DNA of 58,541 nucleotides, taken from Ruminococcus sp. (GTDB lineage Bacteria; Bacillota; Clostridia; Oscillospirales; Ruminococcaceae). Made by a program: the position numbers and the translations under genes. Numbering within the stretch: position 1 is the stretch's first letter; each line of letters begins with the position of its first letter. The notes beneath the pieces are model-generated. The model made no database searches and had not been told where the DNA came from. It worked only from the letters and a program-made list of their open reading frames with translations. The stretch covers positions 1 through 58,541 of the forward strand of contig JAISIH010000047.1 in assembly GCA_031262105.1 (NCBI GenBank), in the 5' to 3' direction. Positions 34,358 to 43,777 of this stretch are shown here, piece by piece.

Positions 34358-35602
34358 ATGTTTTTATCACCGCCAGAACTTGAGCGGCTTTGCTGCCTTG
34401 TTTATTCCGACGAACTTTTGAGCTATTGCGGAAGACTTTCTCTTGGCGAAATTGCCGAAGATATGATTGGAAAAACGCATAAAGAAACACCTGCTCTTTA
34501 CGTTTCTAACATTGATTTTTTCACCGTTTTGCGCGATATTATAACGAATGATAATTTATCTTCGCTTAAACTTTTAGACTTTTTAGATGTGCCGCTTGAG
34601 CTTAAAAAAGATGACAAAACGCCCGGAAATCGCATTGTTGTTTTCGGTAATAACAACAAAATTGCGGTAATTTTTCGCGGAACACACGGCGATGCAGAAT
34701 GGGCTGACAACGGTTTACGAATGTATCGCGCCGAGACAAAAGAGCTGCTTGACTGCGCCGCATTTGTCAACAAAACCTTCATAAAATTCGCGCCGGATTA
34801 CCTTTTGACCGCCGGACATTCGGGCGGCGGAAACAAGTCAATGTACTGCTTTTTAACCTGTAAGTTATACGGAAATTATACCGTTAACGATTGCTTCGCA
34901 CTCGACGGACAGGGCTTTTCAACCGAATTTACGGAAAAATATCAAGAGGATATTTTTGCACGTGCTGATAAAATTATCGGCTTTGCGGAGCGGCGTGATT
35001 TTGTAAATTGTTTAGGTTTATATGCAAAAAATCCGCCGCTTTATTTTTCCGGCGCGAGAGGCGAAACTGTGCTTACAGAGTATCCTTTCGGCTCGCCGTT
35101 ACCGTGGTTTCATCTCCCCGACAGCTTGAGAAATTCCGATAATGAAATCATCACGCAAGCAGAAATTTCGTATATTTCAGAAACGATTAATGCGCTTGTA
35201 ACTTATCTTTTGACAAGCCCCGAATATGCGGATAAAAAGGAATTTTTGTGCGATACTATTGTTACGCTGATGATGGATGAAACTAAGAAAAACCGACTAA
35301 ACCAAGCGGAAGCAATCGCAATTATTCTTGCCGCCGCCGTCGAAATTGCATCGCAGAATCACGATTTTGTAAACATGATAAAGAACGTCATAAAATACGA
35401 AAAACGCGTTCTTACGGCGACAGCAATTATGCTTTTCGGTGACATTACAAAATGGGGCGAATCGGAGCTTTTATCGCTTATTAAAAAGCTTTTCACAAAG
35501 CACCGTTCCGAAAAAACGAGCAGCGAATGTTTGCGTGAAATTAACGATGCTCTCTGCGAATGTGACAGCGGTTTTAAAGTTTTTTCATTGAATGTCGGTT
35601 AA
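34358..35602 (+). CDS. DUF2974/Mbeg1-like alpha/beta hydrolase
   Basis: About 414 residues. The first two thirds fit the DUF2974 lipase-like family: IAVIFRGTHGDAEWADN, the nucleophile elbow LLTAGHSGGGNKSMY (Gly-x-Ser-x-Gly), and a following DGQGFSTEF. No signal peptide, so it is cytosolic. The last 140 residues are helical and unknown. The frame starts at ATG 34325, but ATG 34358 has GGAGG six bases upstream. It follows the truncated dnaE in the same direction. Physiological substrate unknown. Confidence 0.85.
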   Translation: MFLSPPELERLCCLVYSDELLSYCGRLSLGEIAEDMIGKTHKETPALYVSNIDFFTVLRDIITNDNLSSLKLLDFLDVPLELKKDDKTPGNRIVVFGNNNKIAVIFRGTHGDAEWADNGLRMYRAETKELLDCAAFVNKTFIKFAPDYLLTAGHSGGGNKSMYCFLTCKLYGNYTVNDCFALDGQGFSTEFTEKYQEDIFARADKIIGFAERRDFVNCLGLYAKNPPLYFSGARGETVLTEYPFGSPLPWFHLPDSLRNSDNEIITQAEISYISETINALVTYLLTSPEYADKKEFLCDTIVTLMMDETKKNRLNQAEAIAIILAAAVEIASQNHDFVNMIKNVIKYEKRVLTATAIMLFGDITKWGESELLSLIKKLFTKHRSEKTSSECLREINDALCECDSGFKVFSLNVG

Positions 35603-35663
35603 TTTTGTACAAATTATACAAATAGCACGAGGGTTTTTCATAAATAATTATAATAAAATTAGC

Positions 35664-35692
35664 TTGACTTAGTTAACGGAGTGTGATATAAT
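35664..35692 (+). promoter_or_regulatory. rpsB-tsf promoter
   Basis: TTGACT (35664-35669), 17-base spacer, TATAAT (35687-35692). Transcription should start near 35699. Confidence 0.85.
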
Positions 35693-35698
35693 ACTGTA

Positions 35699-35798
35699 GT
35701 GTGGTTGTGTAACCGTATAAATTTATCCGCGCGGCAATATCAGTTCCTAATTTTAGGCTAAAAACCGTTGCGTGTATGAAACTGATGGAGGAAACAAA
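35699..35798 (+). promoter_or_regulatory. rpsB 5' leader with pairing next to the ribosome binding site
   Basis: A leader of about 100 bases. GGTT/AACC (35703-35714) makes a small hairpin; ATCAGTT (35739-35745) is complementary to AACTGAT (35780-35786), which directly precedes the GGAGG, and CCTA/TAGG (35746-35757) nests in the loop. Such a fold could serve S2 autoregulation, which is known in other bacteria with different leaders. Structural guess only. Confidence 0.5.
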
Positions 35799-36554
35799 GT
35801 GGCAGTAGTATCCATGAAACAGCTCCTTGAAGCCGGTGTTCATTTCGGACACCAAACAAGACGCTGGAACCCCAAACTGGCTCCCTATATCTTCACCGAA
35901 AGAAACGGGATTTACATCATTGACCTTCAAAAAACCGTGAAAAAACTTGACGAGGCGTATAAATTCGTTCGTGAAGTTGCGGCTGACGGCGAAGATGTTC
36001 TCTTTGTCGGCACAAAAAAGCAAGCCGGCGATTCGATCAAAGAAGAAGCCGTTCGCGGCGGCGCACACTACGTTAACGCACGCTGGCTCGGCGGTATGAT
36101 GACAAACTTCAAGACTATCCAACGCCGGATTACCCGCCTTGAACAGCTTAACGCAATGGCGGCTGACGGTACATTCGCTCTTCTTCCCAAAAAAGAAGTT
36201 GCGAAATTACAGCTCGAAATTGAAAAACTTGATAAATATCTCGGCGGAATAAAGACAATGAGACGCCTCCCCGGCGTACTCTTTATCGTTGATCCGCGCA
36301 AAGAACGCATTGCAGTTGCCGAAGCGAAAAAGCTCGGTATTCCCATAGTTGCAATCGTTGATACAAACTGCGACCCGGACGAAATCGACTACGTTATCCC
36401 CGGAAACGACGACGCTATAAGAGCGGTTAAACTCATCTCCGGCGCAATGGCAGACGCAATTATCGAAGGCAGACAGGGCAGGCAGGACGCGGCAGAAGCG
36501 GCTTCGGCGGCAGAAGCGGAAATCGCAGAAGAAGAAGCTGAAGCGGCAGAATAA
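35799..36554 (+). CDS. rpsB: 30S ribosomal protein S2
   Basis: A 251-residue S2. The family start [20 protein letters not shown] is followed by [12 protein letters not shown], the [10 protein letters not shown] segment, [15 protein letters not shown] and [21 protein letters not shown] tail of about 25 Ala/Glu residues follows. An ATG 27 bases upstream is open in frame, but GTG 35799 with GGAGG seven bases before it gives the normal N-terminus. tsf follows after 21 bases. Confidence 0.97.
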   Translation: MAVVSMKQLLEAGVHFGHQTRRWNPKLAPYIFTERNGIYIIDLQKTVKKLDEAYKFVREVAADGEDVLFVGTKKQAGDSIKEEAVRGGAHYVNARWLGGMMTNFKTIQRRITRLEQLNAMAADGTFALLPKKEVAKLQLEIEKLDKYLGGIKTMRRLPGVLFIVDPRKERIAVAEAKKLGIPIVAIVDTNCDPDEIDYVIPGNDDAIRAVKLISGAMADAIIEGRQGRQDAAEAASAAEAEIAEEEAEAAE

Positions 36555-36575
36555 CCGAAAATTTCAGGAGGAAAT

Positions 36576-37496
36576 ATGGCTAACACAAAAGATATAAAAG
36601 AACTCATGAACCTTACCAGCGCGGGCATGATGGACTGCAAAAAAGCTCTTGACGAAGCGAACGGCGACATCGGCGAAGCGCAGAAAATTCTCCGCGAAAA
36701 GGGCAAGGCAAATCAAGAAAAGAAATCCGGCAGAGCCGCTGCAGAGGGGCTTGTAGCCTGCTATATCGAGAACGGTAAAGGTATCGTTATCGAGGTTAAT
36801 TCCGAGACAGATTTCGTTGCGAAAAACGAAAGTTTTATCGAATTCGTTCAGAATTCCGCGAAGTCTGCATACGCTGCCGAACCCGCTGATCTTGATGCAC
36901 TTCTTGCCGCTCCGATGGTCGGGACAAGCGGTACAATTAAAGAAGCTCTTGATGAACTTTTCCTTAAAATTCGCGAAAATTTGAAGGTAAGGCGCTTCCA
37001 AATCATGAAGGGCGTTCTCGGCTCATACATTCATAACGGCGGCGAAATTGCCGTTATGGTTAATCTCAAGACCGATATTGACCCTGCAAATCCTGCTCTT
37101 AACGAGTGTGCGAAGAACGTTGCAATGCAGATTGCCGCAATGAATGCGAAGTATCTCGACAACGCTTCCGTTCCCGCAGAAGTTATCGAAACCGAGAAGG
37201 AAATTGCTCTGAAACAGCTTGAAGAAGACGAGAAAAACAAGAACAAACCCGAGCAGGTTAAGGCGAAAATTGCCGAGGGTAAGATTAAAAAATTCTACAC
37301 CGAAAACTGCCTCTTAAATCAAGCGTACGTTAAGGAAGACAAGCTTACCGTTGCGCAATACATCGCGGGAATCGCGAAAGAATGCGGCGGAACAATCGAA
37401 GTTTCCGAATATGTGCGTTACCAAAAAGGCGAAGGCTTAGAGAAAAAAGCCGACAATTTCGCCGAGGAAGTTGCACAGCTTGCTAAGGGAAACTAA
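36576..37496 (+). CDS. tsf: elongation factor Ts
   Basis: The nucleotide exchange factor for EF-Tu, 306 residues. It has the N-terminal UBA-like domain with LMNLTSAGMMDCKKALDEA and NGDIGEAQKILREKG, the VIEVNSETDFVAKNE motif that contacts EF-Tu, and two core subdomains plus coiled coil. ATG with GGAGG. rpsB-tsf is the universal pairing. A strong hairpin after the stop closes the operon. Confidence 0.97.
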   Translation: MANTKDIKELMNLTSAGMMDCKKALDEANGDIGEAQKILREKGKANQEKKSGRAAAEGLVACYIENGKGIVIEVNSETDFVAKNESFIEFVQNSAKSAYAAEPADLDALLAAPMVGTSGTIKEALDELFLKIRENLKVRRFQIMKGVLGSYIHNGGEIAVMVNLKTDIDPANPALNECAKNVAMQIAAMNAKYLDNASVPAEVIETEKEIALKQLEEDEKNKNKPEQVKAKIAEGKIKKFYTENCLLNQAYVKEDKLTVAQYIAGIAKECGGTIEVSEYVRYQKGEGLEKKADNFAEEVAQLAKGN

Positions 37497-37514
37497 CACA
37501 AACTAATTTTTCAT

Positions 37515-37550
37515 AACAAGGGTAATTCCTCGCGGGGGATTGCCCTTGTT
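37515..37550 (+). terminator. terminator hairpin after tsf
   Basis: AACAAGGGTAAT pairs with ATTGCCCTTGTT (37515-37526 and 37539-37550), one G-U, extended by CC/GG, loop about 6-8 bases. The tail is not a strict U-run (TGCAAAT), so partial read-through into pheA is possible. Confidence 0.75.
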
Positions 37551-37566
37551 TGCAAATAGGTGCTAT

Positions 37567-38679
37567 ATGGATTTACAAAGTTTACGCGATAAAATTGATA
37601 ATATTGACGGCGCGATTTTAGATTTATTCACCGACCGAATGAAAATTGTCGGCGATATTGCCGAATATAAAAAAGCAAATTCGCTTCCGGTTTTTCAATC
37701 TGATCGCGAAGAAAAAATCGTTAACCGTGTCCGGAATAATTCTCCTAAGGGGCTTGAAAACGCGTCTGAGACGCTGTTTCTGAACCTAATGGATGTTAGT
37801 AAGGCTATTCAAAACAGACGTCTTTTTGACGAAAAATCTGTTCCTGCTGTAGAAAAATTCATCCCGAAAGATAAAAAAATAATCGCCTGTCAAGGTGCGT
37901 CCGGCGCGTATTCGACCGATGCTGCAAAAAAACTTTTTCCGAAATCTGAGACGATTTATTTTGAACAATTCACAGATGTAATTGACGCGGTAACTGACGG
38001 GAAAGCGGATTGCGGGCTTTTACCGCTCCAAAATTCGACCTGCGGCGTTATCACCGAAACATACGATATTTTAGCAAAAAGCAACCTCTACATCAACGCA
38101 ATTATTCGCGTTAACGCTTCGCATTGTATCGCCGCAAAGCCCGATTCAGACAGGATTACACGCGTTTATTCAAAACAAGAAGCGCTCTCGCAGTGTTCTG
38201 AATATATCAAGGAAAATTCCCTCGAAGCCTTAGCATTTGCGAATACTGCACTTGCGGCTAAATTTGTCGCTTCTTCTGATGAGAAAAATATCGCCTGTAT
38301 CTGTTCCGAAAGCTGTGCAAAGCAGTATGGGCTTGAAATAATCAAGGCAGAAATCGCAAATGCGAGCCCGAATTTCACGCGTTTTATCTGTTTCTCGAAA
38401 ACTTTTTCAGAGATCGCCGATGCCGACACAATCTCTGTCTCACTCTCGATTCCGCACACAAAAGCATCGCTTTACAGGCTCCTTACAAAGTTCGCGGTTT
38501 CGGGCTTAAACCTTGTTAAAATCGAAAACAAGGCGGTTGCCGGAAGTGATTTTCAAGTGATTTTTTACCTCGATTTTTCCGGCTCATACGCTGATCCGAA
38601 TGTGCTTGCGCTGCTTGATGACCTTCGTCAAAATCTCGAATATTTTAAGTTTTTAGGAAGCTTTAAGGAGATATTTTAG
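37567..38679 (+). CDS. pheA: bifunctional chorismate mutase/prephenate dehydratase
   Basis: P-protein of phenylalanine synthesis, about 370 residues. Residues 1-85 are an AroQ-type chorismate mutase (LQSLRDKIDNIDGAILDLFT, then SDREEKIVNRVR). Residues about 105-285 are prephenate dehydratase (ACQGASGAYSTDAAKKLFP, LPLQNSTCGVI and the catalytic NFTRFI). A C-terminal ACT domain begins at about 295, but its usual phenylalanine-binding motifs GALV and ESRP read KASL and ENKA here. AGGTG lies four bases before the ATG; the open frame upstream (37540) is part of the tsf terminator. ispD starts three bases after the stop. Confidence 0.95.
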   Translation: MDLQSLRDKIDNIDGAILDLFTDRMKIVGDIAEYKKANSLPVFQSDREEKIVNRVRNNSPKGLENASETLFLNLMDVSKAIQNRRLFDEKSVPAVEKFIPKDKKIIACQGASGAYSTDAAKKLFPKSETIYFEQFTDVIDAVTDGKADCGLLPLQNSTCGVITETYDILAKSNLYINAIIRVNASHCIAAKPDSDRITRVYSKQEALSQCSEYIKENSLEALAFANTALAAKFVASSDEKNIACICSESCAKQYGLEIIKAEIANASPNFTRFICFSKTFSEIADADTISVSLSIPHTKASLYRLLTKFAVSGLNLVKIENKAVAGSDFQVIFYLDFSGSYADPNVLALLDDLRQNLEYFKFLGSFKEIF

Positions 38680-38681
38680 GT

Positions 38682-39362
38682 ATGAGCGTTTCGGTAATTT
38701 TAGCATGCGGCGGGAGTTCCTCAAGGCTCGGATTTGACAAACAGTTATATGAATTAAGAGGTATTCCGGTTTTTATCCGCGCAATCAGAAATTTTGAAGT
38801 GATTGATGAAATACTTGAAATAATTATCGCTGCACCGGAAAAATTAATCTCAAATTTTGATGAAATCTTAAGCAAATTCGACATAAAAAAACCGATAAAA
38901 GTTATAGCGGGCGGGAAAAACCGCACCGAATCGGTCATAAATGCGTATAAATTTTGCGATAAAAACGCACGCTTAATCGCAGTTTCCGACGGCGCAAGAC
39001 CATTCACAAACCCTGAATTTATCAGGGCTTGCATAAAGGACGCAAACATATTCGGCGCAAGCGTTTTGGGCGTGAATGTTAAGGACACGATAAAAATCGC
39101 GGACGGCGATATGATAATTGACACACCCGACAGGCGAAAACTTTTCGCTGTACAGACACCGCAAATTTTTAGCCGCGAATATTTCGTCCGCGGAGTTCAA
39201 TTCGCTGTCGATCACGATTTGGATTTTACAGATGATGCCGCGATGCTTGAAGCGGTCGGAATTAAGGCACACATTACTATTTCGGACTACAAAAATATTA
39301 AAATAACAACCCCGGAAGACATAATTATCGCAGCTGCTTTTGCGGAGGAATATGATGTTTAG
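38682..39362 (+). CDS. ispD: 2-C-methyl-D-erythritol 4-phosphate cytidylyltransferase
   Basis: Third step of the MEP isoprenoid pathway, CTP-dependent. 226 residues. The nucleotide-binding start [20 protein letters not shown] (a variant of the AAGxGxRxG motif, with Cys in place of Ala), [29 protein letters not shown], and the C-terminal [12 protein letters not shown] are present. ATG three bases after the pheA stop; its stop overlaps the ispF start by eight bases. Confidence 0.95.
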   Translation: MSVSVILACGGSSSRLGFDKQLYELRGIPVFIRAIRNFEVIDEILEIIIAAPEKLISNFDEILSKFDIKKPIKVIAGGKNRTESVINAYKFCDKNARLIAVSDGARPFTNPEFIRACIKDANIFGASVLGVNVKDTIKIADGDMIIDTPDRRKLFAVQTPQIFSREYFVRGVQFAVDHDLDFTDDAAMLEAVGIKAHITISDYKNIKITTPEDIIIAAAFAEEYDV

Positions 39363-39840
39363 AATCGGTCACGGTTACGACGTACACAGGCTTGTAGCGG
39401 GGCGAAAACTTATTTTAGGCGGCGTTTTGATACCCTCTGAAAAAGGTTTGCTCGGACATTCCGATGCAGACGTTCTAACGCACGCGATAATTGATGCGAT
39501 TTTCGGGGCTCTCGCACTCGGCGATATTGGTCAGCATTTTCCCCCGACAGATGAAAAATTCAAAGATATTTCGAGTTTAAAACTGCTTGAAATTGCAATT
39601 CAAACGATGAAAAGAAGCGGTTACAAAATCGGAAATATTGACGCAACAATTATTTGTGAACGCCCGAAATTATCGAAATTTATCGTTAATATGCGTGAAA
39701 ATTTAGCTGAAATCTTAGAATGTGATATTTCATCGGTAAGCGTCAAAGCCACTACAGAAGAGGGTTTGGGGGTTTCGGGAAACGGCGACGGAATTGCCGC
39801 TCATGCCGTTTTGCTACTGATAAATTCAAATTCGGTATAA
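39355..39840 (+). CDS. ispF: 2-C-methyl-D-erythritol 2,4-cyclodiphosphate synthase
   Basis: Fifth step of the MEP pathway. 161 residues, normal length. Zinc ligands sit in GYDVHRL, and [29 protein letters not shown] and [19 protein letters not shown] are family motifs. GGAGGA lies five bases before the ATG 39355; an ATG one codon earlier is too close to it. Its 3' end overlaps the opposite flippase gene by 40 bases, tail to tail. Confidence 0.96.
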   Translation: MFRIGHGYDVHRLVAGRKLILGGVLIPSEKGLLGHSDADVLTHAIIDAIFGALALGDIGQHFPPTDEKFKDISSLKLLEIAIQTMKRSGYKIGNIDATIICERPKLSKFIVNMRENLAEILECDISSVSVKATTEEGLGVSGNGDGIAAHAVLLLINSNSV

Positions 39841-41330
39841 AAATATCTGTCCGAAATCTCAATAATAACAAGATATAAAATGCTTGCGATAAGTAAAAAT
39901 CCGATCGTTGCAAGTAAATTTCCGTTAAATAAGATTTTTGAAAAACACTTAGCCGTTATAACACAAAAAGCACTCGCAATAATCGGTTTCGCAATGTATT
40001 CGCGAAGATTAAATTTCAGTTTTACGGTATCGCAAACCTTAATTATCCGCACAACATTTGAGATAATATTGCTCGCGTAGTAAGAGAGCAACACGCCGTA
40101 AAACCCCAAAAATCTCGTCGCAATTATTACCGTTCCGATACGAATTATATACTCAAAAAGTGAATTAACCGTGGAAAATCCTTGCTTCCCGAGCCCGCGC
40201 AAAATCCCTTCAAGAATAATTTCCATATAGATAAACGGTATCACAAAAAACATCAGACGAAGAGTTTTTGCCGCAAGATTATCGGACGGACAGAGCATTT
40301 TTCCGATCTCCTCGCCGCCGTTAAAAAGAATCGCAGAAATAAATATCGCAAACATCATCGTTTTACGAAAAAGCTTGTCGATTAAATAATTCACGCGAAA
40401 ATGATTTTCGGCGGCATTTGCTCTCGCAATTTCGGGTATAATAAGTGTCTGGAGACTCGTTAAAATAAAGCTCGGATAAAAAATCACAGGAATAATTATC
40501 GACTCGAAAAGCCCGTATTCCGACATTGCTTTTTCTGTGTTTTCGTGATAATCAAGGAGCGCAATCGGCACTAATACGTCGTTGAGAGCAGACATTGTCA
40601 TCGTAACATAACCCGACAAAATAATCGGCAAATTGAGTGTCATATAGGTTTTGACGGTTATGATGCGCTTATTACTTTCCGGTAATTTTGAAAAAACCTT
40701 ATATTCATTAGCAAAATTGTAAACGTAAAAAACGCAGCTTAAAATTTCGGCAACAAGCATTGCAATTGAAATGAGAAGATAGATACTAACGCCGTTTGGA
40801 AGAAGCACAAGTATCCCAAACATTAAAATAACATATCGGCACGAAAACTCAAAAACGTCACCGATAAGCGGAAATTTAACCTGCCTTTTTGCGTGAAAAT
40901 AACCCTTTATGCATGAACCGACACCTGCCGGAGGAAGCGACAATGCCATTATACGTATCGCTGTTTCGATATTTTCATCGCCGGAAATTGCCGCAAGTTT
41001 TTCTGCAAAAAACAGCGAAAAAATCGCAAATGTACCCGATATAATTATCGAAAATGTAAGCGAAAAGCGCATTATTGACTTAAAATTTCGATTTCCGGCT
41101 CCGATTTCTTCCGACACAAATCGCTCTGTTGAGACAAAAATATTACCGTTCGCAAGAACAATTATAAAACCGAAAACAGTTGTTATAAGCGTCATAACGC
41201 CTACAGCAGCCGTCCCGAGGGTGTTCGTCAATAAAATATTCAGTAGCAATCCGAGTCCGTTTAATACAAAAGAAATTGTCGAAAGTTTTACTGTGTCGAT
41301 AGCAATTCCTGTTTTGCGAATTCCAAACAT
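39801..41330 (-). CDS. MATE/MOP-type flippase (SpoVB/MurJ-like)
   Basis: About 509 residues with 12-14 hydrophobic segments. Features of the polysaccharide-transport branch are [15 protein letters not shown], the repeated GRG-like turn near [11 protein letters not shown], and a long series of Ile/Phe-rich helices. It is probably a lipid-linked sugar flippase such as SpoVB, but the exact member cannot be told. The frame can be read from 41405; the ATG at 41330 has GGGGGA upstream and starts at the first membrane helix. It is divergent from murD, consistent with a role in wall synthesis, which is only positional evidence. Confidence 0.83.
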   Translation of the reverse strand: MFGIRKTGIAIDTVKLSTISFVLNGLGLLLNILLTNTLGTAAVGVMTLITTVFGFIIVLANGNIFVSTERFVSEEIGAGNRNFKSIMRFSLTFSIIISGTFAIFSLFFAEKLAAISGDENIETAIRIMALSLPPAGVGSCIKGYFHAKRQVKFPLIGDVFEFSCRYVILMFGILVLLPNGVSIYLLISIAMLVAEILSCVFYVYNFANEYKVFSKLPESNKRIITVKTYMTLNLPIILSGYVTMTMSALNDVLVPIALLDYHENTEKAMSEYGLFESIIIPVIFYPSFILTSLQTLIIPEIARANAAENHFRVNYLIDKLFRKTMMFAIFISAILFNGGEEIGKMLCPSDNLAAKTLRLMFFVIPFIYMEIILEGILRGLGKQGFSTVNSLFEYIIRIGTVIIATRFLGFYGVLLSYYASNIISNVVRIIKVCDTVKLKFNLREYIAKPIIASAFCVITAKCFSKILFNGNLLATIGFLLIASILYLVIIEISDRYFYTEFEFISSKTA

Positions 41331-41410
41331 AAATTTTCCCCCGCATAATTTTACGAGAAATAAACATAAAATATTCATGCAACACCACGAATTTTTGAAA
41401 GGCAATTACG

Positions 41411-42775
41411 ATGATAGATATTCTTAAAAACAAAAAAATAGCCGTAATCGGCGCGGGTGTAAGCCACAGTGACTTAATAAAAATGTTTTTGCACGATGGA
41501 TTTGATGTAACTGTTTGTGATAAAAAAACTGATTTTGATGAATTTTCGGAGTATAAAAATCTCGGTGCAAAGCTTCATTTAGGCGAAAATTATCTTGATA
41601 ATATCGAAAAATTCGATGTGATTTTTCGCACACCCGGGATGTATTTTAACCATCCGGCATTACAAAAAGCGCGTGAAAATGGCTCTATTGTTACTTCGGA
41701 AATCGAAGTTTTTTTCAAGCTTAACAACGCGCAAACCTTCGCTGTAACAGGCTCCGACGGAAAAACGACAACAACAAATTTAATCGCAAAAATTCTTGAA
41801 ACTGACGGAAAAAATATTCATCTCGGTGGAAATTTAGGCAAAGCACTTTTACCGTTAATTGATGAAATCCGCGATTCCGACAAAATTGTCGCAGAGCTTT
41901 CAAGTTTTCAACTTATGTCTCTTCGAGCAGCGTTTGATGTGGCGGTGATTACGAATATCACGCCGAATCATCTTGATGTACATGGAAATATGAGCGAATA
42001 TACCCTTTGCAAAAAGCAGATATTTTTACATCAAGATGCATTTTCACGAACAATTTTGTCAGCCGACAACGAAATTGTTAACGGGTTTTCTGATGAAATC
42101 CGCGGTAAACTCATTAGGTTTTCGATAAAGACAAAACCCGAACCATACGGCGCATTTTTACGTGAAGACGGCGTGTTATGCTTTAATAACAACGGTGAGA
42201 TTATCGAATATCTTCACATGAATGAAATAAAAATCCGCGGAATGCACAACGTTGAAAACTACCTCGCGGCAATTGCAGCGACATTTGATTTTGTTTCGCC
42301 GGAATCAGTATGCGAAGTTGCAAAATCTTTCGGGGGAGTCGAACATCGCATCGAATTTGTCCGCGAAATCGGCGGCGTAAAATACTATAATGACAGCATC
42401 GCAACCTCCCCGACGCGTGTAATTGCCGGGCTTAAGGCGTTTAATAAAAAGATAATAGTTATCGCCGGCGGATATGATAAAAAAATCCCGTATGAACCGC
42501 TCGGAGAACCGGTTAATAAAGACGTTAAATGCCTTGTGACACTGGGCGCGACGGCAGAAAAAATCGAAGATGCTGTAAGAAATTCAAAGCATTTTAACCC
42601 CGAAAATATCAAGATTTATCGCGCAAAAAAACTTGAAGAAGCGGTAAAAATCGCTTCTGAAAATGCGGTTTCAGGCGATATTATTTCGCTCTCCCCGGCG
42701 TCTGCAAGCTTTGATCTTTACAAAAATTTCGAGGAAAGAGGGAAGCATTTTAAGAATATTGTAAATGCTTTATGA
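41411..42775 (+). CDS. murD: UDP-N-acetylmuramoylalanine--D-glutamate ligase
   Basis: It adds D-glutamate to UDP-MurNAc-L-Ala for peptidoglycan. 454 residues. Visible: KIAVIGAGVS (Rossmann start), FRTPGMYFNHPAL, the ATP site AVTGSDGKTTTTNLIAKIL, the catalytic region HRIEFVREIGGVKYYNDSIATSP, and VIAGGYDKKIPYEPL. GAAAGG upstream of the ATG. It is isolated from the main dcw cluster and is followed by two M42 peptidases. Confidence 0.96.
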   Translation: MIDILKNKKIAVIGAGVSHSDLIKMFLHDGFDVTVCDKKTDFDEFSEYKNLGAKLHLGENYLDNIEKFDVIFRTPGMYFNHPALQKARENGSIVTSEIEVFFKLNNAQTFAVTGSDGKTTTTNLIAKILETDGKNIHLGGNLGKALLPLIDEIRDSDKIVAELSSFQLMSLRAAFDVAVITNITPNHLDVHGNMSEYTLCKKQIFLHQDAFSRTILSADNEIVNGFSDEIRGKLIRFSIKTKPEPYGAFLREDGVLCFNNNGEIIEYLHMNEIKIRGMHNVENYLAAIAATFDFVSPESVCEVAKSFGGVEHRIEFVREIGGVKYYNDSIATSPTRVIAGLKAFNKKIIVIAGGYDKKIPYEPLGEPVNKDVKCLVTLGATAEKIEDAVRNSKHFNPENIKIYRAKKLEEAVKIASENAVSGDIISLSPASASFDLYKNFEERGKHFKNIVNAL

Positions 42776-42778
42776 TAA

Positions 42779-43777
42779 ATGGATCTTTATAACTTATTGC
42801 AAAAATTGACCGAAGCTGACGGCGTATCAGGCGACGAGACGGCTATTTGCGAGATTATTGCGGGAGAATTTCCGGACTGTAAAACGACGATTAATGACGG
42901 AAATTTGATCGTAAATTTGGGCGAATTTGACCCGCAAAAAAAGACCGTTTTAATTGATGCACATATTGATCGAATCGGTTTTATTGTGACGTCATTAACC
43001 GAAAACGGATTTTTACGTGTCGGAAATATCGGCAAAACAGATATGAGAATTCTTCCGGCTGCGAGAGTTTTTGTCGGTAAAAAACGCCTTCCCGGTATTA
43101 TATGCACAAAGCCTCCGCACCTGTCTGACAAAGACGCGAAGCCGTTTTTAATATCCAATATTTTAATTAATGTGGGGATGGATAAAAAGTCTGCTGAAAA
43201 AGAAATTTCGGTAGGTGACCGTGTTTTACTTCATGAAAAATGCACGCGATTGTCAGATGATATTGTTGCTGCATCAGCACTGGATAATCGCGCCGGAGCT
43301 GCTGCAGTAATCAGTGCCGCGAGAAAAATTCTTTCGGATAAAAAGCAAAAATATAACGTTGTTTTGCTTTTTTCATCATGCGAAGAAATCACCGAACGAG
43401 GCGCGATAATTTCGGCTTATAACATTAACCCCGATATTGCGCTTGTGGTTGATGTTACATTCGCGAAAACGCAGGGTGAAAACGATTCGTGCGGTATTAC
43501 AAAAGGCGGTCCGATGGTCGGGATTTCCGCATCGCTTGATACAAATTTATCACGGGAATTTCTAAACATTGCAAAAGAAAAAAACATACCTGTACAGGTC
43601 GAAATTATGCCGTCAAAAACCGGCACAAACGCTGATGTAATCACGATTTCAAGAGGTGGAGTAAAGGCTGTTACTTTGTCGATTCCGTTAAAATTCATGC
43701 ACACAGCATCAGAAATCGTCAGCCTTTTTGATATAGAAAAAACAGCACTTTTGATCGCTGAATTTTGTGAGGAATAA
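42779..43777 (+). CDS. M42-family aminopeptidase, first copy
   Basis: A dinuclear zinc aminopeptidase/endoglucanase-like protein, 332 residues. Metal and catalytic residues line up: LIDAHIDRIGF, ASALDNRAGAA, SSCEEITERGA, VVDVTFAK, and the C-terminal KFMHTASE. In the usual pattern the first site reads GHMDEIG; here HID is retained. It starts three bases after murD and overlaps the second copy by the shared TAATG. Typical role is processing of short peptides in the cytosol. Confidence 0.9.
   Translation: MDLYNLLQKLTEADGVSGDETAICEIIAGEFPDCKTTINDGNLIVNLGEFDPQKKTVLIDAHIDRIGFIVTSLTENGFLRVGNIGKTDMRILPAARVFVGKKRLPGIICTKPPHLSDKDAKPFLISNILINVGMDKKSAEKEISVGDRVLLHEKCTRLSDDIVAASALDNRAGAAAVISAARKILSDKKQKYNVVLLFSSCEEITERGAIISAYNINPDIALVVDVTFAKTQGENDSCGITKGGPMVGISASLDTNLSREFLNIAKEKNIPVQVEIMPSKTGTNADVITISRGGVKAVTLSIPLKFMHTASEIVSLFDIEKTALLIAEFCEE

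Noticed and set aside
35604-35622. TTTGTA/TACAAA dyad behind the DUF2974 gene
   Set aside because: Six AT-rich pairs with a seven-base spacer are within what AT-rich DNA gives by chance, and no U-run follows.
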